Source: an uncultured bacterium (GTDB taxonomy: Bacteria; Desulfobacterota; Binatia; UBA1149; CAITLU01). Taken from it: 64,000 nucleotides of DNA. The translations under genes and the position numbers were made by a program. The notes beneath the pieces are model-generated. The model had not been told where the DNA came from and did no database searches. It saw only the letters and a list, made by a program, of their open reading frames with translations. The stretch is taken from positions 281,026 to 345,025 of the forward strand of contig CAITLU010000013.1 of assembly GCA_903893315.1 (NCBI GenBank), written 5' to 3'. Shown in pieces: positions 43,294 to 52,740 of the stretch (the stretch's first letter is position 1; each line of letters begins with the position of its first letter).

Positions 43294-43953
43294 TCAGCGT
43301 GTGCGAGGCTTCGCAGCAGCGGGTTCCGAACGCTCTTCCCGAATCGGTCCGGTGCTGTCGCCGCTCCGCGCCGTCGCGCGACGCGGGGCGGTCTTTCGTG
43401 CACCGGCCTTGTTGGCACGTACTCCTCCGGCCACGGAGGCAACGAGCGTCTCGAGTTTCTCGATACGCAGCCGCAGCCCCTCCACCAGATCGAGTTGTTC
43501 ACTTCGCAAGGCGAGTTTCGATTCCAGCGACGACGAGCGTTCCTCCAGCCCGGACAGCCGCGCCTCGGCACGGCCCTGCACCCTGGCCATCGCCTGCATG
43601 ACCTCGTCGAACCTCGCGCCGGACTTTTCCATCTGGTCCAACCGCCCATCTACCCGGCTTCGGACATCTCTTTGTTGTTCGCGGAGACGGGCCACCCTCT
43701 CGAGCAGGCCTCGCAGGTCTCGACTCAGCACATCGACTGCCTTGGCGTCGGCCAACCCCAAGGTGCCTGCAAGCTGACGAACGAGGTCCCCGGAGACGAC
43801 GCCGAGAACATCAAGGCCTCGACGTACGGTTTCGCCGTCGACACCAAGACGATCCAGCAGCACCGAGGCTTCGTGTTCGAACATGGAGACCGCCTCGAGA
43901 AAACTGCGAAGATTCTCTTCAAACGGGGATTTTCTGCCTGATTGCTCCGCCAT
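43294..43953 (-). CDS. Coiled-coil protein with basic C-terminus, unknown function
   Basis: A 219-residue, mainly helical protein. Residues 75-165 have heptad-like spacing (LLERVARLREQQRDVRSRVD, RLSGLEERSSSLESKLALRS), consistent with a long coiled coil, and the last 50 residues are Arg/Lys/Ala-rich and probably disordered. The overall shape recalls phasin- or PhaE-like granule proteins, but no sequence signature supports that. It starts at ATG 43953, 115 bp after rlmE, and precedes the lipoprotein gene. Confidence 0.6.
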   Translation of the reverse strand: MAEQSGRKSPFEENLRSFLEAVSMFEHEASVLLDRLGVDGETVRRGLDVLGVVSGDLVRQLAGTLGLADAKAVDVLSRDLRGLLERVARLREQQRDVRSRVDGRLDQMEKSGARFDEVMQAMARVQGRAEARLSGLEERSSSLESKLALRSEQLDLVEGLRLRIEKLETLVASVAGGVRANKAGARKTAPRRATARSGDSTGPIREERSEPAAAKPRTR

Positions 43954-44067
43954 GATGTCGCCCCTTCACCGCGTAGCGCCGCCGCGGCAGGCACTATCGG
44001 CCTTGCGGAACCTGCGCGCAAGTCTGCCGCACCCGTGATGTTCCCGCACGGTCTCGCCGTCGGCTCC

Positions 44068-44739
44068 CTATGCTCTGTCCGCGCGCCGACCGTACGCGAG
44101 TGCGTATATTTCCGACGATCCCTTGCGTGTGGAAGCCGGGCGAAAGGGAGTTACGGTGGCAAATTCCTGTCGAAGACACCTGGTCATCGAGGCCTCGACG
44201 CTCGAAAACAGTTTGACCAGAAGCTTTCCTCGAGGACCGAGCAATTCACGCGCAATGTCTACCGCGATCGCCACGAGCGCTTCTTCACGAGCCGAGTCGG
44301 TCGCACGCACGCCTGTCAGTTTTGGGGCCATGTCGGAAAGTACGACGTCGGCGCGACCGCCGACCGCTTCACGGACTGCGCAGCGGACTTTCGGATCGGC
44401 CGCGTCACCGACCATGATGACGACGTTGTCGGCACCGAAACCTTGAGTCTCGACGAGATCTACACCGACGACGCGTCCGCCTGCTCCCACTCTTTGCGAA
44501 GCCACTTGAAGCCACGCTCCCGGCCAGCATCCGAGATCCACTACCGTTTGTCCGGAAGAAAAAAGCTGAAAGCGCGCGTCCAGATCCTCGAGTTTGATAC
44601 CCGCGCGCGAACGCAGGCCCGCTTTTTTTGCGGCGCGATACGCGGCGTCTTTTCGCTCGTAGTTACTCACGCGCAGTCTGCGCGCACGCGGACGGTTGCC
44701 CGCCCCGGTTCGCTCGGGCACCATCGCAGCTTCCGCCAT
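44068..44739 (-). CDS. rlmE: 23S rRNA 2'-O-ribose methyltransferase RlmE (FtsJ/RrmJ)
   Basis: A 223-residue SAM-dependent methyltransferase of the FtsJ family, which methylates U2552 of 23S rRNA. The K-D-K-E tetrad is visible: Lys in RSRAGIKLEDLD, Asp in DMAPKLTG, Lys in LLVKLF and Glu in GSSEIYALA; the SAM motif is VVDLGCWPGAWL (family consensus DLGAAPGGW). ATG at 44739 is the usual-length choice; it shares bases with the opposite-strand start of the UvrD-type helicase. A later Met at 44724 would separate the two by 13 nt, and a TTG at 44748 would extend the overlap. Confidence 0.88.
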   Translation of the reverse strand: MAEAAMVPERTGAGNRPRARRLRVSNYERKDAAYRAAKKAGLRSRAGIKLEDLDARFQLFSSGQTVVDLGCWPGAWLQVASQRVGAGGRVVGVDLVETQGFGADNVVIMVGDAADPKVRCAVREAVGGRADVVLSDMAPKLTGVRATDSAREEALVAIAVDIARELLGPRGKLLVKLFSSVEASMTRCLRQEFATVTPFRPASTRKGSSEIYALAYGRRADRA

Positions 44740-47029
44740 GACACTCAACGCACGTCAACTAGAGGCCGTAGGCCACACCGAAGGTCCACTGTTGGTTCTG
44801 GCCGGAGCCGGAAGCGGGAAGACGCGAGTGCTCGTCCATCGCATTGCGCGTCTTCTCGAGGACGGATCGGCGCGGCCTGAAGACATTCTCGCAGTCACCT
44901 TCACCAACAAGGCAGCGAAAGAATTGGTCGAGCGCTGCCGCAATCTTGTCGGACCTGCGGCCGGCGATCTGTGGGTGGGAACGTTCCACGGCATCGGTGC
45001 CCGTCTGCTGCGGCGTCACGGCAGCGTTCTCGGGTATTCCGCTTCTTTCACGATCTTCGATACCGACGACCAGATTCGCCTGCTCAAGGACATCGTATCA
45101 TCGGCCAACCTCGACGAAAGCCGCTTTCGAGCCGAAGCCGTGCGTGCCTTCATCGACGCCGCCAAGAACGACGCCAAGTCGCCCGCTGACATGATCGAGA
45201 AGGCCGACTCGGCCTTCGAAGTCGAAGCCGCGAAGCTCTACGCCACCTATCAGCAGCGCTTGCTGAAACTCGACGCCGTAGATTTCGGCGACCTGATCGT
45301 CGGCATCCTGCGCCTCTTTCGTCTGCGCCCTGAGATTCTCGCAACGTACCAATCGCGACTACGTTTTCTGCACGTCGACGAGTACCAGGACACCAACCAC
45401 GCCCAATACCAGATGGTGAAGTTGCTGGCGGCGGGCCACCGTAACCTGTGCGTGGTCGGCGACGACGATCAATCCATCTACGGATGGCGGGGCGCCGACC
45501 CGCGCAACATTCTCGAGTTCGAAAGAGACTTCCCCGGGGCCCTGGTCGTGCGCTTGGAGGAAAACTACCGCTCCACGCGCAACATCATCGACGCAGCCGC
45601 GGCCGTCATCGCCAACAACGAAGGCCGTCACGCGAAGACGATGTGGACGTCGAATGCGCCAGGCGCCAAGATCACCGTTTACCACGCTGCCGACGAAAAG
45701 GATGAAGCCCGCTACGTTGTCGGCAGCCTCGGCGCGCTCGGCAACGCCCGCGGGAAAGCGGCGGTGTTCTACCGGACCAATGCCCAATCGCGAGCGTTGG
45801 AAGAAGAACTCGTCCGCAGCCGCATTCCGTACGTAATCGTAGGTGGAACCCGTTTCTACGAGCGCCGTGAGGTACGTGACCTTCTCGGTTACCTGCGTTT
45901 CGTACACAACCCGGCCAACGACCTGAGCCTGGAACGGATAATAAACGTGCCGGCCCGCGGCATCGGGCGCACGACCTGGGAGCGAATCAAGGCCGCGGCG
46001 GCCGCAAGTGGCATCGCCGTATGGGAACTGCTCGCAGATGATGTTGCGCTGGCAGACATAGGTACCGCCGCGCGTTCGCGACTTCAGGCCTTCCGCGTCG
46101 CAGCCAAGGCCTGGATCGACGGAACCTTTCCCGGCGTGGCTCCGATGTTGCTCCGGATTCTGGAAGACAGTGGCTACATCGCCTTCCTGGAAAGCCGCCC
46201 CGACGACGATCCGATCGGACGCACGGAGAATGTCAAGGAACTGGTTACAGTCGCTCAACTCTTCGATGAAGACTTCGCCGCTCTGCCGCCCGAAGCCCGT
46301 GAGGAAAGTCCGGGACCGTTGGCCGCATTCCTGGAACGGCTGGCGCTGGCTTCCGACATTGACAACTACAAGAACCGCGCCCAGGCCGTCACCTTGATGA
46401 CGGTACACACGGCCAAGGGCCTGGAGTTCAGCCACGTATTCCTCGTCGGAATGGAGGAAGGAATTTTCCCCCACTCACGTTCGGTGAACGACGACGGACA
46501 CGGCATCGAGGAAGAGAGACGACTCTGCTACGTGGGAATTACCCGGGCGAGGGAACGCCTGGTTCTTACCAGGGCGCGGCGCCGCCATGTGTTCGGGGCC
46601 ACGCAGTTCAACTTCGCATCGCGCTTCCTCGACGAAATCCCCGCTGCTTTGCTGCAACACGAACGCAGCACCCTCGACACCGAACGATCTGGCGGGCGCG
46701 ACGAAGAGACCTCGCACCATCACGACGGGGACGTCCACCCACCCGACGACTTCAGTGACTCCTGGCAGGAACCTGCGCGAAGTACGCCACGACCACCAAG
46801 TTCACGAACGCCGATGGCCGCGCGGCCGGTCCTCGCACGAGCGGTGCAGAGCGCTTGCGTCGGCCGCTACAAGCCGGGAATGCGCGTCGTGCATCCCATG
46901 TTCGGTGTTGGAACCGTGCGCGAGTCAGACGGCAGCGGAGACGCCGAAAAACTGATCGTTCAGTTTCAACGCTTCGGCGTGAAAAAGCTTATGGCCGCGC
47001 TCGCACGGCTGGACATCGTTCCGCGCTAA
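44738..47029 (+). CDS. UvrD/PcrA/Rep-family superfamily 1 DNA helicase
   Basis: A 763-residue 3'-5' DNA helicase. The Q motif and motif I are LNARQLEAVGHTEGPLL and LAGAGSGKTRVLV (22-33); later motifs include VTFTNKAAKELVERC, GTFHGIGARLLRRHG, LHVDEYQDTNHAQYQMV, GDDDQSIYGWRGADPRNIL, LEENYRSTRNI, VMTVHTAKGLEFSHVFLVGM and RRLCYVGITRARERLVLTRA. UvrD and PcrA cannot be separated by eye; a C-terminal VHPMFGVGTVRESDG... tail of the PcrA type favours PcrA/UvrD over Rep. ATG 44738 gives the family N-terminus; the frame upstream overlaps rlmE. The protein unwinds DNA in nucleotide-excision and mismatch repair. Confidence 0.94.
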   Translation: MTLNARQLEAVGHTEGPLLVLAGAGSGKTRVLVHRIARLLEDGSARPEDILAVTFTNKAAKELVERCRNLVGPAAGDLWVGTFHGIGARLLRRHGSVLGYSASFTIFDTDDQIRLLKDIVSSANLDESRFRAEAVRAFIDAAKNDAKSPADMIEKADSAFEVEAAKLYATYQQRLLKLDAVDFGDLIVGILRLFRLRPEILATYQSRLRFLHVDEYQDTNHAQYQMVKLLAAGHRNLCVVGDDDQSIYGWRGADPRNILEFERDFPGALVVRLEENYRSTRNIIDAAAAVIANNEGRHAKTMWTSNAPGAKITVYHAADEKDEARYVVGSLGALGNARGKAAVFYRTNAQSRALEEELVRSRIPYVIVGGTRFYERREVRDLLGYLRFVHNPANDLSLERIINVPARGIGRTTWERIKAAAAASGIAVWELLADDVALADIGTAARSRLQAFRVAAKAWIDGTFPGVAPMLLRILEDSGYIAFLESRPDDDPIGRTENVKELVTVAQLFDEDFAALPPEAREESPGPLAAFLERLALASDIDNYKNRAQAVTLMTVHTAKGLEFSHVFLVGMEEGIFPHSRSVNDDGHGIEEERRLCYVGITRARERLVLTRARRRHVFGATQFNFASRFLDEIPAALLQHERSTLDTERSGGRDEETSHHHDGDVHPPDDFSDSWQEPARSTPRPPSSRTPMAARPVLARAVQSACVGRYKPGMRVVHPMFGVGTVRESDGSGDAEKLIVQFQRFGVKKLMAALARLDIVPR

Positions 47030-47062
47030 ACCTTGCGCTGACGCGGCCACGAACCGCTCAAA

Positions 47063-47365
47063 TCAATGGATTGTGCGGGTGCAATTCCGAGACGGACGTT
47101 CTCGCGAGCAGCCATTGGGCCGCTTCTCATCGATGTGGTGGAAGGGAGCGACGTACTGGAAAGCGGCGTAGAGCGGACGCGTCACGGCATATTCCAGAGC
47201 TTTCCCGACTGGGGAGACGAAGTAGTAGACGATCCGAAGCGGGGTGCTGTCCTCGTCCGTGTACTCAGTAGCACGTGCCGGAGACGGCGCAGCCAACAGA
47301 ATCCCGACCACGGAAATTGCGGCAAGGTAACGTCCCAGTCCACGAATACGGCAGCGAGTTTTCAT
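47063..47365 (-). CDS. Small exported protein, unknown function
   Basis: A 100-residue protein with a basic start (MKTRCRIRG), a hydrophobic core (LAAISVVGILLAAPSP) and an ARA-T cleavage site. The mature part has an unusual aromatic stretch (LRIVYYFVSPVGKALEYAVTRPLYAAF) that may associate with membrane. Codon use and the signal peptide support a real gene, and I have seen similar short proteins with TPLRxxxYxxxPVGxxxE blocks in deltaproteobacterial genomes, but cannot verify this. It is convergent with the helicase gene (33 bp between stops) and divergent from the E2-like gene. Confidence 0.65.
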   Translation of the reverse strand: MKTRCRIRGLGRYLAAISVVGILLAAPSPARATEYTDEDSTPLRIVYYFVSPVGKALEYAVTRPLYAAFQYVAPFHHIDEKRPNGCSRERPSRNCTRTIH

Positions 47366-47492
47366 GTCATCTTACCTCGGCGCAGATGGGCGACCGGTCT
47401 GCACCAGTGCCCGATCTTTACCGTCCTTGCGTCGAACTGCCGCTCTTATACACCAAGGCGTCCGTACGATCCCACCCGATCCCGACCTCCGC

Positions 47493-48344
47493 GTGAACTT
47501 CGTGTCTGTCGAGCAACCCCGATTCGTGCCAGCCCGCCGTCTGTCTTCGTGGCGACGCCTGGCCCTCCACGTCTGGAAGCGGCCCTCCGACCCGAGCGTC
47601 TACGGACTTCTCGAGGTCAACATGCGACAGGCCATGGCCTACCTCGACGCCCTCAACCGCGAGCCGGGGAGCGCACGCGTGACGGTGACTCACCTGGTCG
47701 TCAAGGCCATCGCCAAGGCTCTGGCCGAGTCGCCGGAGGCCAACGGCATCATCGCACTCGGACGAATCTATCTCCGCAACAGCGTGGACGTTTATTGCCA
47801 GGTGGCAACCGACGGAGGCAAGGACCTGTCCGGGGTCAAGATAACCGGCGCTGACCGCAAGTCGGTGGTCGATGTGGCTGAGGAACTTGTTGCCTCCGTC
47901 GTCGCAGTACGCGAAGGGCGCGACCGGGGCTCGGAAGAGACCAAGAAAACCCTCGCACGGATTCCCGACCGCCTGCTCGGTCTGCTCGTAAAGACCACCG
48001 GCCTGCTGAGCTACGACCTGCGGCTGGATCTCAGCGCCTTCGGTATCGCCTTCGATCAGTTCGGTGGCGCCATGGTCTCCAACATTGGAAGCTTCGGGGT
48101 CGGCACCGCGCTGGCTCCCCTCGTTCCGGTAAGTCGGACGCCCATCGTGCTGCTGGTCGGAGAGGTGACCGATCGTCCCGCGGTCGAGAACGGCGCACTC
48201 GTGGTAGCTCCGATGCTGAACATCGGCGCCACCTTTGACCACCGATTGATCGATGGATACCAGGCGTCGAAAATGGCACGCACGGTAATCGCCAGCGTCA
48301 GCGATCCCGAAGCGGCGTTCGGTCCTCCCATCCGATCCAGCTGA
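47493..48344 (+). CDS. Stand-alone 2-oxoacid dehydrogenase E2-type acyltransferase catalytic domain
   Basis: This roughly 283-residue protein is the CoA-dependent acyltransferase domain of E2 enzymes without lipoyl or E3-binding domains. The catalytic motif TFDHRLIDGYQ (H250, D254, counted from 47493) is intact, along with VNMRQAMAYLDALN, THLVVKAIAKALAESPEANG and AMVSNIGSFGV. E2 subunits use lipoyl-linked acyl groups, so a domain without lipoyl must use another acyl donor or partner; no E1 or E3 gene is in the window. Start is uncertain: GTG 47493 or GTG 47502 fit the domain, while the longer frame from 47364 overlaps the small exported protein. The last 47 bp overlap the convergent pgeF gene. 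Confidence 0.82.
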   Translation: MNFVSVEQPRFVPARRLSSWRRLALHVWKRPSDPSVYGLLEVNMRQAMAYLDALNREPGSARVTVTHLVVKAIAKALAESPEANGIIALGRIYLRNSVDVYCQVATDGGKDLSGVKITGADRKSVVDVAEELVASVVAVREGRDRGSEETKKTLARIPDRLLGLLVKTTGLLSYDLRLDLSAFGIAFDQFGGAMVSNIGSFGVGTALAPLVPVSRTPIVLLVGEVTDRPAVENGALVVAPMLNIGATFDHRLIDGYQASKMARTVIASVSDPEAAFGPPIRSS

Positions 48345-49041
48345 TCTGACGTCCGGAAAGCTCGGGTTCCGCTCGAAACGAGTGGTAGCGGTCGCGGGCG
48401 CAGCGCGTGCATGGGCCGCAATATTGGATGGCCTCCGTCGGCAGGCCCGCGCGTTCCAACAACACTGCGTTGATCGCCCGAAGATCGAGATGGGGCCGAC
48501 CATCCGAGCCCTGTCCGGAGAGCACCGGCAAGCTGGCGCGTGCGAAGCGCTCGCCAATCTCGGATGATACCTCGTAGCAGCAGGCGCCGATGCTCGGCCC
48601 CAAGGCCGCCCTGAGTTCCGTAGCGCATATGCCGTCACGACGGGCGCGATCAACGGCGACGGTGGCGATCCCCGCGATCGTCCCGCGCCAGCCGGCGTGC
48701 ACCACCGCGGCCCAGCCGCGACCGGGAGCCATCAGTAAGAGCGGAACGCAATCGGCAGTTCGCACCCCACCTACAAGACCCGGCCGACGCAACACCAGCG
48801 CGTCCGCCTCAAGGGGAAGGCTCGCGCCCGTGCCGACCTCCACGCCATCGACATCAATCACGTCGGTGCCGTGAGCCTGACGGGCAATGGTCCAAGTTCC
48901 GGCGGGAGGACCAGCCAGACGATCGCCGAAACCACAGACCAACCCTGCCACATTATCCCAGCCAGCCGGCTGCAACGCCCTGCCCGTGAGTGAGCGGTCG
49001 GCAAACACGGCAAGGGAATTTTCAAGAAACTGATCGGTCAT
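48298..49041 (-). CDS. pgeF: Peptidoglycan editing factor PgeF (YfiH, multicopper polyphenol oxidase fold)
   Basis: A 247-residue protein of the DUF152/YfiH family. Conserved zinc/copper-site segments are ARQAHGTDV, RTADCVPLLL, VVHAGWRGTIAG and LGPSIGACCYEV, and a late CTRCARDRYHSFR. PgeF hydrolyses or edits wrongly built UDP-MurNAc-L-Ser precursors and is also a purine nucleoside phosphorylase (FAMIN-like). The start at ATG 49041 is preferred for length (E. coli YfiH is 243 residues) over ATG 49089. It overlaps the E2-like gene at its 3' end by 47 bp and faces uvrA over a 230-bp upstream interval. Confidence 0.92.
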   Translation of the reverse strand: MTDQFLENSLAVFADRSLTGRALQPAGWDNVAGLVCGFGDRLAGPPAGTWTIARQAHGTDVIDVDGVEVGTGASLPLEADALVLRRPGLVGGVRTADCVPLLLMAPGRGWAAVVHAGWRGTIAGIATVAVDRARRDGICATELRAALGPSIGACCYEVSSEIGERFARASLPVLSGQGSDGRPHLDLRAINAVLLERAGLPTEAIQYCGPCTRCARDRYHSFRAEPELSGRQISWIGWEDRTPLRDR

Positions 49042-49171
49042 CGTGAGAACCTCGGGGACGACATCTTCCAAGTAACCGATGACGGTCAACTGGAAGACGG
49101 CCGCGGTCCCGGTCGCTCTTTCACTCCGGTTGCCGGGCCACCTTCATATGATAGCTTCGCGGTTTTGTCGC

Positions 49172-49187
49172 GAGGCGAATTTGCCTC
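49172..49187. promoter_or_regulatory. Candidate operator palindrome upstream of uvrA
   Basis: The 16-bp sequence gaggcgaatttgcctc is a palindrome with one mismatched pair, in the divergent pgeF/uvrA interval, about 83 nt before the uvrA start. It is downstream of an AT-rich tatgatag element. It does not match the E. coli or Bacillus LexA boxes; a lineage-specific SOS operator or another regulator's site is possible. Confidence 0.3.
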
Positions 49188-49269
49188 TCTATGGTCCGCG
49201 ATAGTGCGGAACGCGGCTCGGGGCGTGGACCATTGACCAAGTCCGGCCGCCGCATCCAGGAATAGACAC

Positions 49270-52032
49270 GTGAAACGGGCGATCAAGATCGTCGGAGCGC
49301 GTACCCACAATCTCAAGGGGATCAGTTGTCAGATCCCTGCGCGAAAGATCACCGTGGTAACCGGAGTCTCCGGCTCAGGAAAGTCATCGCTCGTCTTTGA
49401 CACCCTCTACGCCGAAGGACAACGACGCTACGTCCAGTCGCTCTCCACCTACGCCCGGCTATTTCTCGAGCAGATGCAGAGACCCGACGTCGACTCCATC
49501 AGCGACATCCCGCCGGCATTGGCCCTCGAGCAAAAGAACTCCATCAAGAACGCGAGGTCGACGGTCGGCACCATTACCGAGATCCATGAGTACTTGCGCC
49601 TGTTGATGACCCACGCGGCCTCTCTCGAATGCATCAATTGCAAAGGAGAGGTAGCCGCCGACTCGATCCCCGGTGCCACCGAAACTTTGCTCAGCCTGGC
49701 CGCCGGCACACGCGTCGCGTTCCATGCCAAGATCGAGTTGCACGGCATCGAACCGGAAGAGGCCCGCCAGACTCTTCTCAAGCAGGGCTACAACCGGGTT
49801 CTCGTGGACGGAGAAGCCATACTGCTTGAAGATCTGGCGGCGCAGGCACTGTCGGGCGGGACGGTCGAAGTCGTCATCGACCGTCTGGCGATCGGCGCCG
49901 AGAAGGCCACTCGCATCAGCGAAGCGATCGCGAGGGGCTTTCAACTCGGGTCCGGCTGCGTCCGTGCGACAAGTCTGGACGACGATCGTCGGACGCGATC
50001 GTTTCGTTCCTACCTGGCCTGCCGTGGCTGTGGTCGCGAGTATGCTCAGCCAACTCCCCACCTCTTCAGCTTCAACAGTCCGCTGGGCGCGTGTCCGCGT
50101 TGCGAAGGTTTCGGCCGCGTCGTCGACATCGACCGAGACAAGGTGGTGCCCAACAAACGCCTATCGCTACGCGACGGTGCGGTCGCACCGTGGAGCACGC
50201 CAGCCTACACCGACTTCCAGCAGGAGTTTCTGCAGGCAAGTGAGCGGCGCGGCACTTCCACGCAGGTGCCGTTTTCCCAGCTCAGCGAAGACGACAAACG
50301 TTGGGTTTTTGAAGGCGACCGCGAAAGCCCTGGCGTCAAGGGTTTCTTCTCCTGGCTCGAGGAGAGACGCTACAAGACCCACGTTCGCATCCTGCTGGCC
50401 AGGTACCGCAGCTACCGCATCTGCCCGATCTGCAGCGGCGCGCGTCTCAAGCCCGAAGCGCTGGCGGCGCGGGTGAACGGCAAGAACCTGGCCGAAATGG
50501 CGACCATGAGCGTCGAAAAACTGGCGCGCTTCATCCAGAGGCTGGAGCTATCGGAAACGATAGCGGCGCGCTGCGTTTCCGTGCTCAGAGAGATCCGCGC
50601 GAGGCTCGGCTATCTGGAGGAAGTGGGCCTCGGATATCTCACTCTCGACCGCCAGGCCCGCACACTTTCGGGCGGAGAAGCGCAACGAATCCATCTGGCC
50701 TCGGCGCTCGGCAGCGCGCTGACCGACACCCTCTACGCCCTGGACGAACCGACGGTCGGACTCCATCCCCGTGACGGGCGGCGACTCCTGAAGGTCCTGC
50801 GCCACCTGACCGCGATCGGGAACACGGTCGTTCTGGTCGAACATGATCCGACCATCATCCAAGGCGCCGACCATGTCATCGACCTCGGCCCCACCGGCGG
50901 CGCCGGCGGCGGCAATATTCTCTACGAAGGCAAGCCGTCGGGACTGGTCACGCAGGAATCTACGACTGGACGCCTGCTCCTGATTCGCACCGTGCATCGC
51001 CAGGAAAAACGCACTGCGAAAACCAAGGATTGTGAAGTCCTGGTCATCCGCGGAGCACGCGAGAACAACCTTCGTCTCGATCGTCTGGAGATCCCGCTCG
51101 GTCGTCTGGTCTGCGTGACCGGCGTCTCGGGGTCGGGCAAGTCGACCCTTGTCGAACAGGTGCTATACGAGAACTGGCTGCGCTCCCGCGGCCTGGGCGG
51201 GCACGACGCCGGTGCTTGCGACGGCATCGACGGCCTTGACCGTGTCGCGGACGTACTGATGATGAGCCAGGCCGCCATGGGTCGCTCGCTTCGGTCAAAC
51301 CCGGCTACCTATCTCAAGATTTACGACGACATCCGCAAGCTTTTCGCCCAGACGGCGGCGGCGCGACGCGCCAGGATCAGCCCTGGCGCATTTTCTTTCA
51401 ACACACCAGGAGGACGCTGCGAGCACTGCCAGGGAACCGGCACGACTGTCCTCGAAATGCACTTCATGGCGGACATCGAGGTTCCATGCGACGAATGCGA
51501 GGGCCGTCGATTCAAGCAATCCGTGCTCGACGTTCGCTACAACGAGAAGAACATCAACGACGTGCTCGCGATGACAGTTGCGGAAGGCACCGTGTTCTTC
51601 GCCGAACGGGCGCCGATAGTCGGCAAACTTGCCTGTCTGGAATCGGTGGGCTTGGGTTACCTTGCCCTGGGCCAAGCCACGTCAACACTCTCGGGTGGCG
51701 AAGCGCAGCGCCTCAAACTGGCCGGCTTCCTGGTCGAAGAAAAGCGCGGAAAAGGCTCGCTGTTCATCTTTGATGAGCCTACCACCGGGCTTCACCTTCA
51801 CGATGTCCACACGCTCATCACTGTGTTCGACGGACTGGTGAAGCGCGGCCATTCCGTGCTGGTCGTCGAGCACCACACCGACTTTCTCTCCCACGCCGAC
51901 TGGCTCATAGATCTCGGCCCTGAAGGCGGCGACAAGGGTGGTCGATTGGTAGTCGCAGGTCCGCCGCTGGAGGTGGCACGTTGCGAAGCCTCCCACACCG
52001 GCCAGGAACTGCGTGCGCTGCTCGGACTCTGA
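49270..52032 (+). CDS. uvrA: UvrA-type excinuclease ABC ATPase
   Basis: A 920-residue UvrA, the damage-sensing ATPase of nucleotide excision repair. It has two ABC ATPase modules: Walker A GVSGSGKS at 32-39 and again in [16 protein letters not shown]; signature [13 protein letters not shown] and [13 protein letters not shown]; Walker [15 protein letters not shown] and [12 protein letters not shown]. Zinc sites are CRGCGREY...CPRCEGFG and CEHCQGTG...CDECEGRRF, and the UvrB-binding insertion is present (with a CINC pair). Compared with the canonical family the segment [18 protein letters not shown] replaces the usual IDQSPIGRTPRSNPATY, so this may be a divergent UvrA or UvrA2-like paralogue. 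The start is GTG 49270 with AGGAA upstream. uvrB and uvrC are not in the window. Confidence 0.93.
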   Translation: MKRAIKIVGARTHNLKGISCQIPARKITVVTGVSGSGKSSLVFDTLYAEGQRRYVQSLSTYARLFLEQMQRPDVDSISDIPPALALEQKNSIKNARSTVGTITEIHEYLRLLMTHAASLECINCKGEVAADSIPGATETLLSLAAGTRVAFHAKIELHGIEPEEARQTLLKQGYNRVLVDGEAILLEDLAAQALSGGTVEVVIDRLAIGAEKATRISEAIARGFQLGSGCVRATSLDDDRRTRSFRSYLACRGCGREYAQPTPHLFSFNSPLGACPRCEGFGRVVDIDRDKVVPNKRLSLRDGAVAPWSTPAYTDFQQEFLQASERRGTSTQVPFSQLSEDDKRWVFEGDRESPGVKGFFSWLEERRYKTHVRILLARYRSYRICPICSGARLKPEALAARVNGKNLAEMATMSVEKLARFIQRLELSETIAARCVSVLREIRARLGYLEEVGLGYLTLDRQARTLSGGEAQRIHLASALGSALTDTLYALDEPTVGLHPRDGRRLLKVLRHLTAIGNTVVLVEHDPTIIQGADHVIDLGPTGGAGGGNILYEGKPSGLVTQESTTGRLLLIRTVHRQEKRTAKTKDCEVLVIRGARENNLRLDRLEIPLGRLVCVTGVSGSGKSTLVEQVLYENWLRSRGLGGHDAGACDGIDGLDRVADVLMMSQAAMGRSLRSNPATYLKIYDDIRKLFAQTAAARRARISPGAFSFNTPGGRCEHCQGTGTTVLEMHFMADIEVPCDECEGRRFKQSVLDVRYNEKNINDVLAMTVAEGTVFFAERAPIVGKLACLESVGLGYLALGQATSTLSGGEAQRLKLAGFLVEEKRGKGSLFIFDEPTTGLHLHDVHTLITVFDGLVKRGHSVLVVEHHTDFLSHADWLIDLGPEGGDKGGRLVVAGPPLEVARCEASHTGQELRALLGL

Positions 52033-52035
52033 GGA

Positions 52036-52500
52036 TCAGGAGCGGCTCGCCAGCACGACCTGCAGCAGTTCTACCCCTGAGCGCTCGCGTAACTCGGCAA
52101 TGGTCTCGATCTTGTACGGCTTTTCGTAGAAGACCCTGCCAATCCCGGTGTTCACGATGGTCTTGAAGCAATGCACGCAGGGCGTGTGAGTGACGTAGAT
52201 GTCGGCCTTGTTGATCGCGGTCCCGTGCCGCGCAGCCTGCGCTATAGCGTTGATCTCCGCATGGATAGTGCGGAAGCAGTTCTGGACCACCTCGCCGCTG
52301 GGATCTTTAGATTCGTAGATTTCACAACCAACGTCGAGGCAGTGGGGCATACCGGCTGGAGAGCCGTTGTAGCCGGTGGCAAGGATGCTGCGCTCGCGGA
52401 CAATGACCGCTCCAACTTTGGCCCGCAGGCATGTGGAACGCTCGGCCACTTCCCGCGTGATGGTCATGAAATATTCGTCCCAACTCGGTCGGCGGTTCAT
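52036..52500 (-). CDS. dCMP deaminase (ComEB type)
   Basis: A 154-residue zinc-dependent deoxycytidylate deaminase. The zinc site is TIHAEINAIAQ (H80, E82) and THTPCVHCFKTI (C108, C111), and it has KVGAVIVRERSILATGYNGSPAG, typical of dCMP deaminase and ComEB. The reaction yields dUMP for dTTP synthesis. I start at ATG 52500 (MNRRPSWDEYF), the usual family opening; an in-frame ATG at 52545 would add 15 residues and neither has a clear ribosome-binding site. It is convergent with uvrA, 3 bp between stops. Confidence 0.93.
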   Translation of the reverse strand: MNRRPSWDEYFMTITREVAERSTCLRAKVGAVIVRERSILATGYNGSPAGMPHCLDVGCEIYESKDPSGEVVQNCFRTIHAEINAIAQAARHGTAINKADIYVTHTPCVHCFKTIVNTGIGRVFYEKPYKIETIAELRERSGVELLQVVLASRS

Positions 52501-52646
52501 GTTTGAGTTCGTATCAGAAGCGACCGCCTCTGGGAAAAACACCATGCGGAGAAGCAGCTATCGGCATGCTCGGAAACGCTCCCGCGCGGGCGAAGCCGAG
52601 CCGCGGTTGACGAACGCGGCGGTGTCGCCCATCATCGCCGCCGGAT

Positions 52647-52721
<75 letters not shown>

Positions 52722-52740
52722 CTTCTACCGTTGTGCGATA

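Noticed and set aside
46305-46340. gaggaaagtccggga resembling the conserved RNase P RNA start
   Set aside because: It lies in frame inside the UvrD-type helicase gene and encodes R-E-E-S-P-G-P; no other RNase P motifs or structure surround it.
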